Source of the DNA: Atkinsonella hypoxylon
Lineage: Eukaryota > Ascomycota > Sordariomycetes > Hypocreales > Clavicipitaceae
Reading direction: 5' to 3'
DNA length: 64,000 nt
NCBI GenBank assembly: GCA_000729835.1
Contig: JFHB01000054.1
Location: 101,130-165,129, forward strand
The notes beneath the pieces are model-generated. The model saw only the letters and a list, made by a program, of their open reading frames with translations, had not been told where the DNA came from and made no database searches. This document shows, in pieces, positions 48,046-60,125 of this stretch (position 1 is its first letter; each line of letters opens with the position of its first letter). A program made the position numbers and the translations under genes.

Positions 48046-50826
48046 CTATGTCTCCTCTTCGCGCAGCTGGGCGTTCACTCCAGCAGAGAGTCTCTCAGCC
48101 TGAATTTTGCTGCCGTCCTCAGTGGGGATGCCGACGGTAGTGACATGAGCGCTGCGTGGGCTGCTGCTCTGGGGGCTGCTCGTCTCGTTTGTGAGCGCTG
48201 GAGTGTCAGCTGTCGAGTTGCCATCTGTTTGACTGACGGAACCCTCATTTCTAGCAGGTGTGTCTGATGAAGGTCCAAGGATCTTCTCAAGGGCCGTGAG
48301 CTGTCGCGACGTTCCATTCTTCTTCATGATCAAACACTGAGGCCTGATCTCCTCGACCAGCATCTCTCTCTCACAGCCTGGGAGCTCACTAAGGAGTTTT
48401 TCTGTGAATGCAAGATTAGTATAAATGCGTCTTTATCGAAAAGAAAAAGAAAGAAAAATCCCCTGTCAGCCATGTTTGAATGGAAGCCAAGGTCGTCAGC
48501 CAACCACTTACGAATGACATAATTGCCGAATTGATCTCGCATCATCTGCTGGAGAGGGCTGGAGCCGTCACTGCCCGCAATTGTGAGCTGTTCACGAAAA
48601 GCGGTACGCTGCTCTGCAGTGCTGAACTGGATGGCTTTTTCGACAACGTTAGAAGCAAACTTGTGCTTTGAAAAGGTAAGCAGCTGAGCCATGACAAGAT
48701 CAATCATTCTGGCTCGATCAGCTGGCTTTCCGACCCGAATGACATGTTGCGCCACATAATTGCCATACTGGTCCGTAATCAGTATTTGAGCAGATGCATA
48801 CAGCTCCGTCATGATTTCCTCCCTCTCAGCTTCGGTTCCATGTTCCAACATGCGCTGGATGACTCGGCATCCGTAGACGTGAGAGGCTAGCGCAATTACT
48901 GAGCCTCGCAAAGCGTCCATGATAAAACTGATATGCTGGCTAGGGACCAATTCGATAATCTTCTGCACAACGTGATTGCCGTTCTGGTCTCGCATGACGC
49001 GCAATATATCGGATTCGAGTTCTCGGGTCAGCTCGGCCTGTTGTTCGACCAATACGTGCTCAAGAGCCTAGTCGGAGGAGGAGACAGACGTTAGTACAAC
49101 TCTTCACGGTTCGTTGGTACTATAACGCACATGCTCCCTCAAGAGAGCAGAGAGGTGGTTGCACTTACCTTTTGCACCACACGACATGCATAGACTTGCA
49201 TAGACAGATCAACAACCTTGCCCTTCATCTTCTCGGCCAGAACCCTCTTCTGAACTTGGTTGCCATACTCAAAGAATTTCTGCACCACGTAATTGCCAAA
49301 CACATCCCTCATCAACTGAGTGGCGTTTGGTTCAATCTCACGAAATACCTGATCTTTCTCGTCACTGTTTGCTGACTCGAGCTTCTGCTGGATGAACCTT
49401 GACCCATGTTGATCACCGCTGAATTCTACCACGTGCTCGTAGATATCCTTTAGCTCATATCTCTTGCTTGACTTGTTGCTAAGGCGAAATTCGTCCAACA
49501 GAATGCTGCGCACACCTTTTCCTGGATCTTGATCCCTCGATGGACAGATTGGCGGCAAATTCGTAGCATATGGCGGGTGAACGGGTGCCATATTGTAGGC
49601 AGTAGGATCCATGTTGGGACGGAAACCCTGAGGACCTTGGCCATAAATGCTGAGGAAGTTCTGGGCATACTGAGAGGTCAGGGTGGGATAGCCGTATTGA
49701 TTAACAAAGTAGGGATCGTACGGTCCGGCAAACTGGGGAGCTGCGGCGCTTCGTCGTTCCAACTCGTGAATTCTGGGGTCTCGAGATAAAGGTCGGACGG
49801 GCCATACATCTGGGCTGGCGGTATAAGTTCGTGGACTGTTTCCGCTTTGCAGGCGGTAGTCAGATGCCGGAGAGACTCTATCCATAGATCCCAGTTTCAT
49901 AACATTATACTGCGCAGGCAGACCCTCCGTAGTCAATTCCAGAGGTGCTACATGCCTTGATCCTGATCCATCAGACATCCAAGGCTGTGATCCTGGATCG
50001 AGTTGGAAAGGTTGGGGTCCGGGGTTGGTGAAGCCACCAGAAATACCGCTGCTCGTGTTGTCCAAAGCGACTCGGCGGCTGAGTTGCAGCGCCAGTTCTT
50101 CGTCAACCTGCTTACTGAGGTTGTTATTGAGGTTGAATGCCCGCTGGTTCACACTCTGGGTGGAACAGGAAGGCGCATGGTTGCCTGCCATGGCCCTCTG
50201 CGAGTGGATCGAATTGCTCGGCGTGTGCCCGCGGTACAGATCCAAGGCGGGCGAGCCCTGAGACTGCCGCGAGGGAGGCAGGCTCGAGTCGCGAGCTTGT
50301 GAAAAGGCTCCGAGAGAGTCCATGAACGAGGAGTCTGTGCCTTGGCGTTTTGGGGGAGCAAAAGCTGAGCCATACATGGCGGCATTATCCTGGTAGGTTT
50401 TGGTTTTGCTGCCGCCAAAGCTGGGCTTTTTCGTGCCGATGGCAGAAGGCGGAGGCTCATAGAAAGCGCTGCTATTGGCCATGGCAGAATCGCGTGGCCG
50501 GTTTGGGGAAGTGCTAACGGATCGAGTAGGGTTCTGTTCCGTCTTCCAAGGGCTGGATGACCAGACATCGGCTTTGGAGTTGGCAGTGAGGGCACTTGAG
50601 CCAGAAGGGCTACCTTCAGAATCTGAGGTGACAATAAATCAGTATGTATACACGAGATAGAAGACGATGAATGGAATCCAGAATTGGTTGACGTACCTTT
50701 GTTTCCGTTCGAACGATCCCTAGCATTAGATAAAGACGAGGTCCAGATGTTTTTATTGGGATAGAGGCTGGAGCCTGGGAAGCCGGATCCCATTGACTTC
50801 TGAGCCTTGTCGGAGCCGGGTGGCAT
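48046..50826 (-). CDS. PUF3: Pumilio-family RNA-binding protein (Puf3 type), eight PUF repeats
   Basis: Post-transcriptional regulator; Puf3 relatives control mRNAs for mitochondrial proteins. Exons in coding order are 50826-50697, 50622-49169, 49067-48512 and 48401-48046, giving 831 residues. The N-terminal 450 residues are disordered (MPPGSDKAQKSMGSGFPG at the start). Eight repeats carry RNA-reading triads: R1 SRxxQ, R2 NYxxQ, R3 CRxxQ, R4 NHxxQ, R5 CRxxQ, R6 NYxxQ, R7 SNxxE, R8 NYxxQ. By the PUF code these read UGUAUAUA from R8 to R1. R8 is split by the last intron (NYVI / QKLLSELPG). A Ser-rich C-terminal extension follows the repeats. Start ATG 50826 is the first in frame; an upstream 5' UTR intron is possible. 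Confidence 0.94.
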
Positions 50827-51974
50827 ATTGAGGTTCGGGAAGCCCCTCAAGCGTGTCTGAGGGGAGCAAGAGGAAAGAGGTTAGCTATGATTAAAAAGAC
50901 GACATGAAGAGATGAAGACGGAACAGGACCACCAGAACCAAACAAGAGAGTCGAAACTAAGATGGAGAGATGTGGAGCGAAGGCTTGGGGCTTGCTGAGC
51001 AGACACAGACAGAGGGAAGGGGGGGGGGGGGGGGCAGACACGGCAGGGAGGGAGGGAAGAGAGTGACCCCGCGACGCATTCAGAGGGCGCACAAGACTGG
51101 ACTGGCCCTGCTCAACTGGCACGCATCCATAGTGGCTCGTTGGCTCGCTGGCATGCTGGACTGGGGGGAAGACAGGCAGAGAAGTCCCCCTGCCGTGTCT
51201 ACACTAGCCTGCTGCACTCTGGCCTTCTGGCGCAGATCTAGCGCAATCTGGCGCGGCCTTGAGACACACGAGCCCCTCTTGACGTCGTGGTGTCCGTGAC
51301 GGGCCCACGGCGCGCTAGGACCATGGTCCGGCATAGCATGGGTGCAGAAGGGGGAGATGGTGGTATATGGAAAGGAACAGCTCGACTTACCAGGGTCGTC
51401 ATAGTTGTAGTGCACGTTGCGCAATTGAAGGAATTCTCGGCTTTTTTTTTCTGTTGTATCAAGTTGTAGGTGGAAGGAAAAAAAGAAGATACAAAGGGAT
51501 GCGCAAGTTGCCCTTTAAGAAATTCTTACGATGCCCACAAGGTTTCGTGGCGATGGGAAACTCGTGAGCCAGATTGTTTCGATAATGCTTTTTTTGTGGG
51601 TTCTTGCTTCGCGGCGTGCAACGAGGTGCCAAGCCAGAAAGTGTCTGAGGGTTTAAATTGGAGAAGAGCCTATCCTGCAGCACGGAAGAAGAGACGCAGC
51701 ATGTCAGCATTGAAATGCTCACATGATAACATGTGTAATCATCGAGCCAAAAATAAGGATAAAAATAAATAAAAAAGTAAAAAAGTAAAAAAGTGAGCCC
51801 TGCAATTGGCGTGCCGCCAATGCGGCACCACGCACTACATGCACACAATACAGGCCCAGGGCCCGGTGGACATAACTGGGGCTGGCCAGTCACTGTGGAT
51901 GAGCGGAATACCGGGCTAACACTTCTCTCGGCACTGAGACTGGCTGACGTGCCAGCCATCGACAAGGAAATGTG

Positions 51975-52004
51975 TCACCTGGCGTCACCTGGCGTCACCT
52001 GGCG
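51975..52004. repeat. 10-bp tandem repeat, (TCACCTGGCG)3
   Basis: Three perfect copies. Confidence 0.9.
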
Positions 52005-55000
52005 TCCCGGAGCATTGGTTCCAACAGCCACCGGGCATCGGCCATAACTTGTAATTGAGTTGACGTCTTTGGTTTCTGTGGATGGGGAAAGACAAATCAA
52101 CAGGAAGAAATGACGTACTCACTAATGGTCAACTTGTTTGTGCTCTTTCCGTCCCTTCCCGAAATGTAATGCGTTCAAGACCGCTGTCTGCAGCGCACCC
52201 AGCGTGGAATTCAGTCGGCGCCCTGCCTTTGTTGAACTTGGGGTTTGAGCGCAAGTTGGCACCAATGCTATTCGTGGCGAAATGATGAGCAAGTCCTTCT
52301 TCTTGTATCGACGAGCAGTGTGCTTATGTGCTAAACGGGCAAACCAACGCTTGTAGAAACAAGAACTCGTCGGATAGGTACGCGATGTTGCGGCAAAGAT
52401 GTGGCATGTACAAGGCAGTTCCACTATCTGTCGAGCAAGACAGTAGTAGTATAGTGAAATGGAGTCTGGTATAAACCAATCGCAAAACCTGGGGCCGGAA
52501 ATAACGTGGCCAGAGCCTGAACAAGAGGCCTCTAAGTCAGTGGTTAAGGCGGGATGTACAGACAGGATGGTGATGCGGACAGCGATGAAACTGTGGGAGT
52601 AACGACAAGAACCAACATCAACGACATTCGGCAGCGCGCCTCCCCATATAATAGATGTATGGCCGCTTGGAGGGCGGGAGGCGGGAAGCGGGAGGCGAGA
52701 GGGAGCAGAGCTAATGCTGCACGATCCTAAAGGGGTCCAGGTATGAATCGACTATTGGCAGGTAAGATTGAGACGGGAATGCATGTGTAAAGAGCTGTCG
52801 AAAGAGAGTGGCCGTCAAGGCCTAGGGATAATCTGGCTCAGGAATGATGGGCGAGACAGGTTGTCGATGAAGGGAGGCCGTAACTAGCGAGTGAAGAGCA
52901 GAACTTGGCTTGGCTTAGTTGGTGGGGGCTGATGAAGAGGACCAGCAACATCCGCGAAAAAAAAAAAAAGAAAAAAAAAAGAAAAAAATGAAGAGCCGAA
53001 GCGGAAAGAGGATGGCAAAAGGCAAGAATGATGAATGATGAATCACAGAAGGGGAAGCGGTAGGACGAATTATGGCACAAAGTCGAGCATGGAGGAGTTG
53101 AGGATGCGAGGTTCGACAGCGGCGTGTGGAGAGAGAGTGACTGAGACTCTCGACTAACTGGGTTGGGGGAAAAGGTGCCAAGTGGTCAAAAGACGACTCA
53201 AGACCGAGGGAGGCGAGAATTCGCTATTACGACAGCATCAATGGTGTGTGTGTGTGTGTGCTCCCAGGCTCCCGTTTTGGATGTTGCACAGGGAGAAAGA
53301 GCCCAAGGGTGCCACGAGGAAGAACACCAACAACACCAACAAACAGCAATGAAGGGGGTCAATAGCGTTCAAACATGCCCCTCGCGCTGCCATCAATTAA
53401 TTTATGATGATAATATTGCGGAATATTAGCGTACTGTCTGTTTGTCGAGTAAAGGGAGGAGGATTGACTGCAATTGCAATCCGTCAACCATGATCCGATC
53501 TACGGAATACAGGAGCTTCCTTCTATCATGAACACGTCCGTCGCGCATGGTGCATGTGCAGTCAGTGCCGGTCACACATTAATGACGAGACACACGATAC
53601 AGAGACACGCATGTCCCCATGAAAGGGATCGTCATGCTCGAGGCAGCAAACTCGTCACTCCGAACCGGAATTCCGGCGTTGTTTTGCCTGGATTGCATGT
53701 GTCGTCATGGACCGACTAGCAAACCAGGCGATTCAAGAGACTTCAAGAGACGCCACGAACTGGACCGTAGAGAACCTGGGCCATCGATGTGGTGGAGGCG
53801 GTTCCTTTACACGCTGCCCGATGCTTCACGTCTTTACGTCTTGGTGCAACACACTTATCGTCTCTGCAGCTCAAGCGAACCATCTCCACATCTGCACATC
53901 TCCGGAAGTACATAACTACAGAATAACTAGTTACCTGAGCGTCAACTCCGTCAACCCCATCAGATATGCCTGCACGACACCCAGACCACATGGTAGCGAA
54001 AAAAAAAAAAAAGGCTCGAAGTGCCGCCCCTGTGGGCCTGTCTCCGTCCCCAAGAGTGGGTGCGGCCAAGTCGAGGATGCAACAATATGCAGGTTGACAG
54101 GTTGAGGCATTATGACCCTAGCTAGGCTGTCGAATCGATCAGGTTTGAACTAGTAACTTAGTCTGATGCTATGAATGAGGATTGTATTCCGTATACCCGG
54201 GTAGGTAGGTAGGTGCCGAGACAGGTGGAAACACCAATCCCGATGGAGGTTGGTAGACACAACTCCGTAGGGAGTATTCCGTACCAACTCACTACCTAGG
54301 TAGTCCGTAGTTAGCATTACATAGTTTGCTCGAGTCAGCGAGCCCAACACAAATTATGAATGGTACTTCGGAGTAACTATAGCTCAAAGATCGTAGTCAC
54401 ATCCAGTCACTCGTCTTCTGCTTCGACCGCATAAGTATTGATGACATGGCTGATGGCCCCATCATCATCATGCCCGATGATTGCGCTTTTCTAAATATAG
54501 GTAATCATGAATTCAAAAATCTTACGTGCATTTCCACGTGTGCTACGGAATAGTGTCCTCTCTTATTCCTTAGTCAGAAGCGCTTGTAGCTTAGCTGTCC
54601 ATCGGATGACCTTGAAAAAAGCCACGTCGAACTGGGCCTGCAGGATGGGACGCCCCCTCGGTCACCAGGGACATAAGCGAGGGGGCTGACGCTAAAATGC
54701 ATATTCGATGTGCCGTCTTGGCATTTTCCTTTTCTCCTATCCGGTGGCCCAGATCTGTCTACCTACGGAATACTAACTACCTACTTAATAGGGTCGATGG
54801 CTCGGCATTCCCGGGAACGTCTGGTGAGCTGTTCTATATTCCTTTATCCATGCATTCCCGATTGATGCCAGCAATACATAAGGTGCGTCTCTCAGCTCAG
54901 CCTTATATATCCCTCTGCTGTCGAAGCCGAATACGTGACAGTACAGACATTGTGTGTGTTAGAGCTCTAGTTAGTTACGTAAGAGCTACGAACTGTCATA

Positions 55001-56640
55001 CAATCCATAACAGGCTGATCAGAGTCACCAGGAAACCAGGTTGGCGCGCGCAGATAGGTAGGTACTAACTAGTTAGCTGGTACCCACCATTGATTGTCGC
55101 AAGCAATGCAGGTGCCTGGCGCCACCATTTGACAATGACAAGATCCTCACACGCCTGTCTGGCCCTTTTTTCCTAGGTGAAACGTCGAGTCAGACCCGTT
55201 GTCGCCAGGCATCTACATAATACACAGACATCACGACGGCTTGTTCCGGCTTATCACAGCTGTGCCGTCGAGTAGGGAGGTGGATTTTGAAACATGCGAT
55301 GCGATATTCTGATCACGCTGCCACCGCATTGCCAAAAACGCCCAAAGCTGGAGGGAGACACCACCTGCCCTTTTGAGAGATTTGAGCGGCCGTTCTCTGG
55401 CAAAAGAGGATGCACTTTGATACCAAGTTGTGCGACGAGTCTGCCTAGTAACTAGTTAGTTAGTTATTGGACATGTGCAGCTGAGACCAACGGAAGAACC
55501 AAACAGGACAGCCCGAAGACGCTCTGGTCCGGGCACCGCAAAGGTTACAGTACAGCGCTACAACAACTATTCCGTAAGCCCTGAAAAGAATCAATAGGTC
55601 GCCTTGAGTAAAGGTTGTCGTGTCGGGTGATCATCATCCGTGAAGAGTTGCGAAGCAGCAACGGACAAACTCGTTGGCCAAATCGCAAGTCGATTGTAGA
55701 CACCATCCGGGCGGTCCTTTACAACGTCTCCCGCTCCCGGCCTCGTGTTGGCGGCACTCGGAAGCCTCTCGCTCGCCAATTGAGCATAATGCGGACAAGG
55801 CTACGGACTAGTCCGTACATTTACACTTTGATGAGTGAGGCAAAGACGCAAGACGCCGCTCTGGTAGCGCCGCCACCGGTAGGGTTGCACTGGCGCTTCG
55901 AAAAGCTGCAGGTTCTTTGGAAAGCAGCAGACCGTGCTGCTACTGCCGACGCTATTCTTTGCAGGGCTTAAGAGCACAAGAGCCCACGCTTTCTGATGCG
56001 AATGGATTACATGTTGTCTCGGGTCGGGAAAATCACGTCGCGTGACTTGACTATTCTTCATACGGCGTACGGAATACGGACGGACTAGTAACTATTCTTG
56101 CTTAGCTCCGCAAGGGAGAAAGAAGCTTTCATGACGTAGTTGTTAACTAGTTATAGTTTGGCCTGACGGGGTAAGTATTGGATTGGATGAGCCCCAGTCC
56201 AGGTTCGGCTAGTGCCTAGTTCCGCCAAGGGTACTCCATACTTCCGTGATTTTGGTCCAAGCACGAGCCGGTTAATGCCATCCTCCAAGCCGGGCGCTTG
56301 TTCTCATACCAAGATTGGCGAGGTTGTGCCTACAATAACATCTTCATGTATATGCCATCTTCCCGAGACACGAATCGGCTGTTCACCGTCGACAGCGCTA
56401 ATCGAATGGTACCGTGCAGGTCGTCCATCGTGTCTCTCGCCAGCGCTGACGCCGTCCTCTGCATGACAACTGCATTGCCTGGCAAAGGGAAAACAACGAA
56501 AAGGGGGTTTCAAACGTCGATAAATGCCAGGAGGGATCAGTTTATTATGCTGCCCTTCAGCCAATGGCGCGCGCAGAGCCTCTGCAGCAACCCCAGTTTT
56601 AGGCCATGGTCTCATTTCCCGTTGGTGTTGGCCTGCTTCC

Positions 56641-56667
56641 CTCAGGTACCTCAGGTACCTCAGGTAC
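56641..56667. repeat. 9-bp tandem repeat, (CTCAGGTAC)3
   Basis: Three perfect copies, each overlapping the palindrome GGTACC. Confidence 0.9.
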
Positions 56668-56721
56668 CTGTCTAGGCACGCAGGAGCCCTAACTACCCCA
56701 GGTACCGCGTAGGTATGCACC

Positions 56722-56745
56722 GTGGCGCCGTGGCGCTGTGGCGCT
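56722..56745. repeat. 8-bp tandem repeat, (GTGGCGCY)3
   Basis: Three copies, GTGGCGCC then GTGGCGCT twice, 55 bases from the preceding 9-bp repeat. Confidence 0.85.
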
Positions 56746-57533
56746 GTAGGTGGCCAGCATAGACCGGGGCCTAAATTATCGGAGGCTTTGTTTGGGTCAA
56801 TAACGCGAGTTCTACGTCCGTACGGAATAGGCGGAAAATCCCTGGCGATGGCGCACCGGCAAATTGGTTCTATCCTCAATAGGCCTAGACGCGCGCGACA
56901 GTACGGAGTACAGCCATAGAGACTTATTCCCCTCCGGAGGGCATCCCTGGTACCCAAGGCACCTAATGTATGCAGGTTCTCCGTTGCGGCTGTCGCCGTT
57001 TTCTCCTGGCTGGGGTGACGCTGCCCTCGACGGCTCCAGGTCAAATCTCCTTTTCCACTCCAACTTTGGCTTCGTGCCCTTCTTCCTCACTTTACCCTCA
57101 CTTTTCCCTCACTTTTCCCTCTTCCTGGAACCCTTCGCATCCAAGGACAAGGCCCTGGTTTGCGCCTATTGTCCTAACCGACACTCATTCCTTCTTGACC
57201 TTCTTGGCAAGGGCCCTTTTTTTATCGACAACTTCATTGGGATTCTTCCAGCTCCATTCCTTTAGCTGCAGACCCGTCCAGTCCTTCCTCTCACTCAATC
57301 TTTACCGAAATCATTATCAATCCAGCCAGCCTGCTTTGCTTGCACTATCACGACAGCACTTGATCATATTCGCCAATAAATTCAACTAACTTGTCCGCCG
57401 CCTCAACGAACGAATAATTCCCGATATAAGCCTCTACCGAGTCGCTGCCATCGCCTGTAACGTATATACCGCGACGAGAACCCGGCTATTTGTACCGCTC
57501 AACATCAGGTACAACACGAAGTTCGCAGACGAC

Positions 57534-57977
57534 GTGAGTCGAAATTTTCTCTTCGCGCATCCCTTGTGATTTTTTTTTCTTCCTTTTTCTTCCGCGCCAA
57601 TTACCAGTCATCGTGTTTGGTTTCGTTTCGTTTCGTTTCGTTTTGTTGCTGTTGTTATGTCATTCTCCGTCTGCGACACTGGCTGGTACAGATGGATTAT
57701 TGGTTTTGGGGAAGGGAGGCTGAATCCCCCAGGGAGGCGTGCGAAACAGGTGCAGCAACGCCAACACTCACGTCAACTCGTCAAGCACATGTGCAAACGC
57801 AGCCTTTTCATACTGAACACGCCAGGCACACCGTTCCAATCCCTCGAGGGAATGGACTTTGGTGCTAGAAGAATGGGGTTTCCAATATCATCATGGTCTT
57901 GAGCAGTCAATAAGCCTCCTTGGGGCAACAATCGCGTCATGTTCTTAATCTGCTAACAATTGGACTACTCTGAATAG
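57534..57977 (+). other. Probable 5' UTR intron of the LPxY membrane-protein gene
   Basis: A consensus GTGAGT donor at 57534 pairs with an AG at 57976-57977 preceded by a GCTAAC branch site (57952-57957), 53 bases before the ATG at 58031. A (TTTCG)4 repeat (57621-57640) lies inside. Confidence 0.45.
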
Positions 57978-58030
57978 AACCCTCATTCAGTGAATATCAG
58001 TCAAAGTTCTGCAATATATCGATCTTCATC

Positions 58031-58732
58031 ATGGCTCCGGTCTTTTTCAAGCGGGAGACTTCCAGCCTCTTCAACCTTGAAGGCGGCTCTCTCACGGCTC
58101 GCAGCGCGATGCCACCCTCCACGGACAAGTCAGCAGCAGCAAACCCCTGGCTGCCACACCTCATCGGCGGCAAACGGCTCGCCATCCCTTCATTCACCAC
58201 CATCACTCGCCGTGGAGCAGATGGATCCGATAACATGATCAACCTGATGATTATCCTTCTTGCAATTGTCTTCTTCTCCCTCATTCTAGCTTCGCTCCTC
58301 TTCTTCTACTTTCGCCGACGCCGTCTCCAGCGCCTGCGCAACAGCGACCATTTGCCTGCGTACGAAGATGTCGACAAGGGCCAGAAGCATCGTGGCCTTA
58401 CCATCGAAACCACTCACAACGGCCGCTCGAGCATCTTCTACATCGGCCGCGACGGGCAGCCCATGCTTCAGAACCCCAACTCGCCGCCTCACTCGCCTGA
58501 CAATGTTCCGCAAATCCATATTACCTTCCCCGACGAGCATGATGAAAACGGCGGTACCAAGAGCGGGCGTGTCCTGGTCGTACGGGTTGGTGATAATGCC
58601 ACTGTCGGCCTGGAACCCATGCAGGAGGAACAACTACCGGCGTATGAAAAGGAAGCCAAGAGTGAATTTCAGTCCATCGACATGGACGAGATTGGTGGCT
58701 TAAAGGAGAAGGACAGGGCATTGTTCCAGTAA
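58031..58732 (+). CDS. Single-pass membrane protein with two LPAYE motifs, 233 residues
   Basis: Single exon. An N-terminal 70-residue Ser/Thr-rich part without a clear signal peptide precedes one membrane helix (MINLMIILLAIVFFSLILASLLFFYF) and a stop-transfer cluster RRRRLQRLR, so the C-terminus is predicted to be cytosolic. Right after the membrane is LPAYEDVD and near the end LPAYEKEA: LPxY-type motifs that resemble those bound by Nedd4/Rsp5 WW domains. The tail is proline and acid rich. I do not recognise a named family. A role as an ubiquitin-ligase adaptor or a membrane protein sorted by Rsp5 is inference from the motifs only. Confidence 0.8.
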   Translation: MAPVFFKRETSSLFNLEGGSLTARSAMPPSTDKSAAANPWLPHLIGGKRLAIPSFTTITRRGADGSDNMINLMIILLAIVFFSLILASLLFFYFRRRRLQRLRNSDHLPAYEDVDKGQKHRGLTIETTHNGRSSIFYIGRDGQPMLQNPNSPPHSPDNVPQIHITFPDEHDENGGTKSGRVLVVRVGDNATVGLEPMQEEQLPAYEKEAKSEFQSIDMDEIGGLKEKDRALFQ

Positions 58733-60125
58733 TTGTTAATGACCGCTGCATCTTTTTTTATTTTTTTATTTTTTTATTTTTTTATTTTTTGTTTTTCTCC
58801 GCACCTAGTTTCATCCTCCGACTTTCTCGGCCTATCCTTACCCGGATATTCTTTCATTTCTGTCTCTTTTTTTTTTTTTTTTTTTTTTTTTCAGCCGACT
58901 TACTTGACGTTGACTATTGAACTCGGGCTTCTGCGAAAGGAAAGCGAAATCAATGGATTCGGAATCAAGTTCAAATGTACAGCCAAAGAAGGAGATGCAC
59001 CGCCACCAACCACGCGCGAAAAGCAGTAAGCGAATGAGCAGCAAGCTCCTTTTAACGAACATGCTGCTTCAGAATCCTTGGTTCTGGTCATTGATCATTT
59101 TCCTCGTTCCACCGGCTCGCCTCGCTCGTTACCTCGACATGCCACCACGGGAACTCACGATTCTCCAGCGGTTCCAAATGCGCTAAACTCATCTGGTACT
59201 ACCTTGATACGCGGGTTCTCTGGTCTCGCACGGAACTGCATGACGTTTTCATAGCGAGCTCCATACAGGCGTGGGCATGCGTGAACTGCATCCTGTACAT
59301 AGCGGCATGGTACACCGTGCAGCACACCATGAAGAGGGCTGCAGCCATGTCAGCCTCTACATAGTATAATTGTATATTCAATAGTGTATAATTGCAGTAC
59401 AACCCGCATTTCACCTCCATGAGCATGACCTTTTGTACCCCAACGAGCTACGGGCACTGCCGTACAGTACCGAGAATGGCGCACACTACGTAGTCTGCGA
59501 GCTCAGGACAGCATCCACCGCGGCACGGTCCGTTGATCGTGGTAAATCTCATTGGTCTACCTTCATCCTGCTGGGTAGCGCTAAATGGCCACTTGGAGCT
59601 GCCGTAGTTGTCCTCGCTTCCTAGGCTTCTGCAGGCTTGCTCGATGGCAGGTGGTACGTGGTAGTAGCACATCGATTGGCCTGGCGGAAATGCCCACATG
59701 ATAATGTGATGCGAGGGAGTTAATTGAGACTAGCAAGTACTTGTAGTCGCGTGACAGGATGAATGTGACTATGTCAGGAATTCATTGTCGTACATAGGGA
59801 CTAATTGTATATAAGGATTAATTATGCAGGGGGATTAATTGCCTTCACACGTAGTATTATCCCTACATGCGATTCCAACTAATCTTAATGTACCATTTAT
59901 ATTTATAATTAATCCTTGCGTTCATCAATGTGGCATGGCCTCCATGCTTGGCTGATATACCACCGTGTCCATTGCCAAACGCCAGTATATCACATCATCG
60001 CCAGGACTTTCATCACCCCTCTTCGTTTCCCACCGTAGACATCGAGGTCCCATACAGTGCTTTACATCAAGCTTATTCTAGGTGAATTCAAGTAAATTCT
60101 CTCACAACGATGTCCTGCAAGTCAT
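58733..60125. other. Convergent 3' region, membrane-protein gene and zinc-cluster regulator
   Basis: No gene supported. Holds a T7A tandem repeat and a T25 tract (58867-58891), and an AT-rich stretch with ATTAATT words (59800-59930). Confidence 0.5.
58753..58790. repeat. 8-bp tandem repeat, (TTTTTTTA)4 plus T6
   Basis: Four exact units in the 3' flank of the preceding gene. Confidence 0.9.

Larger units (their letters stand above)
50827..58030. other. Gene-free region, 7.2 kb
   Basis: The largest stretch without a gene. It includes the PUF3 promoter (G16 run at 51019-51034), several short tandem repeats (separate entries), a (GT)n tract near 53241-53259, and the long leader of the membrane-protein gene at 58031. 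Between 53.5 and 56.9 kb it carries many short palindromic words (see findings). Long open frames here, such as minus 57044-56304, lack ATG starts and domain signatures. Confidence 0.5.

Noticed and set aside
56304..57044. 246-codon minus-strand open frame
   Set aside because: No ATG at the start, covers the 8- and 9-bp tandem repeats, mixed composition and no recognisable motif.
58867..58891. T25 tract as evidence of a retroposon tail
   Set aside because: No adjacent element body or target-site duplication; simple homopolymer tracts are common across this window.
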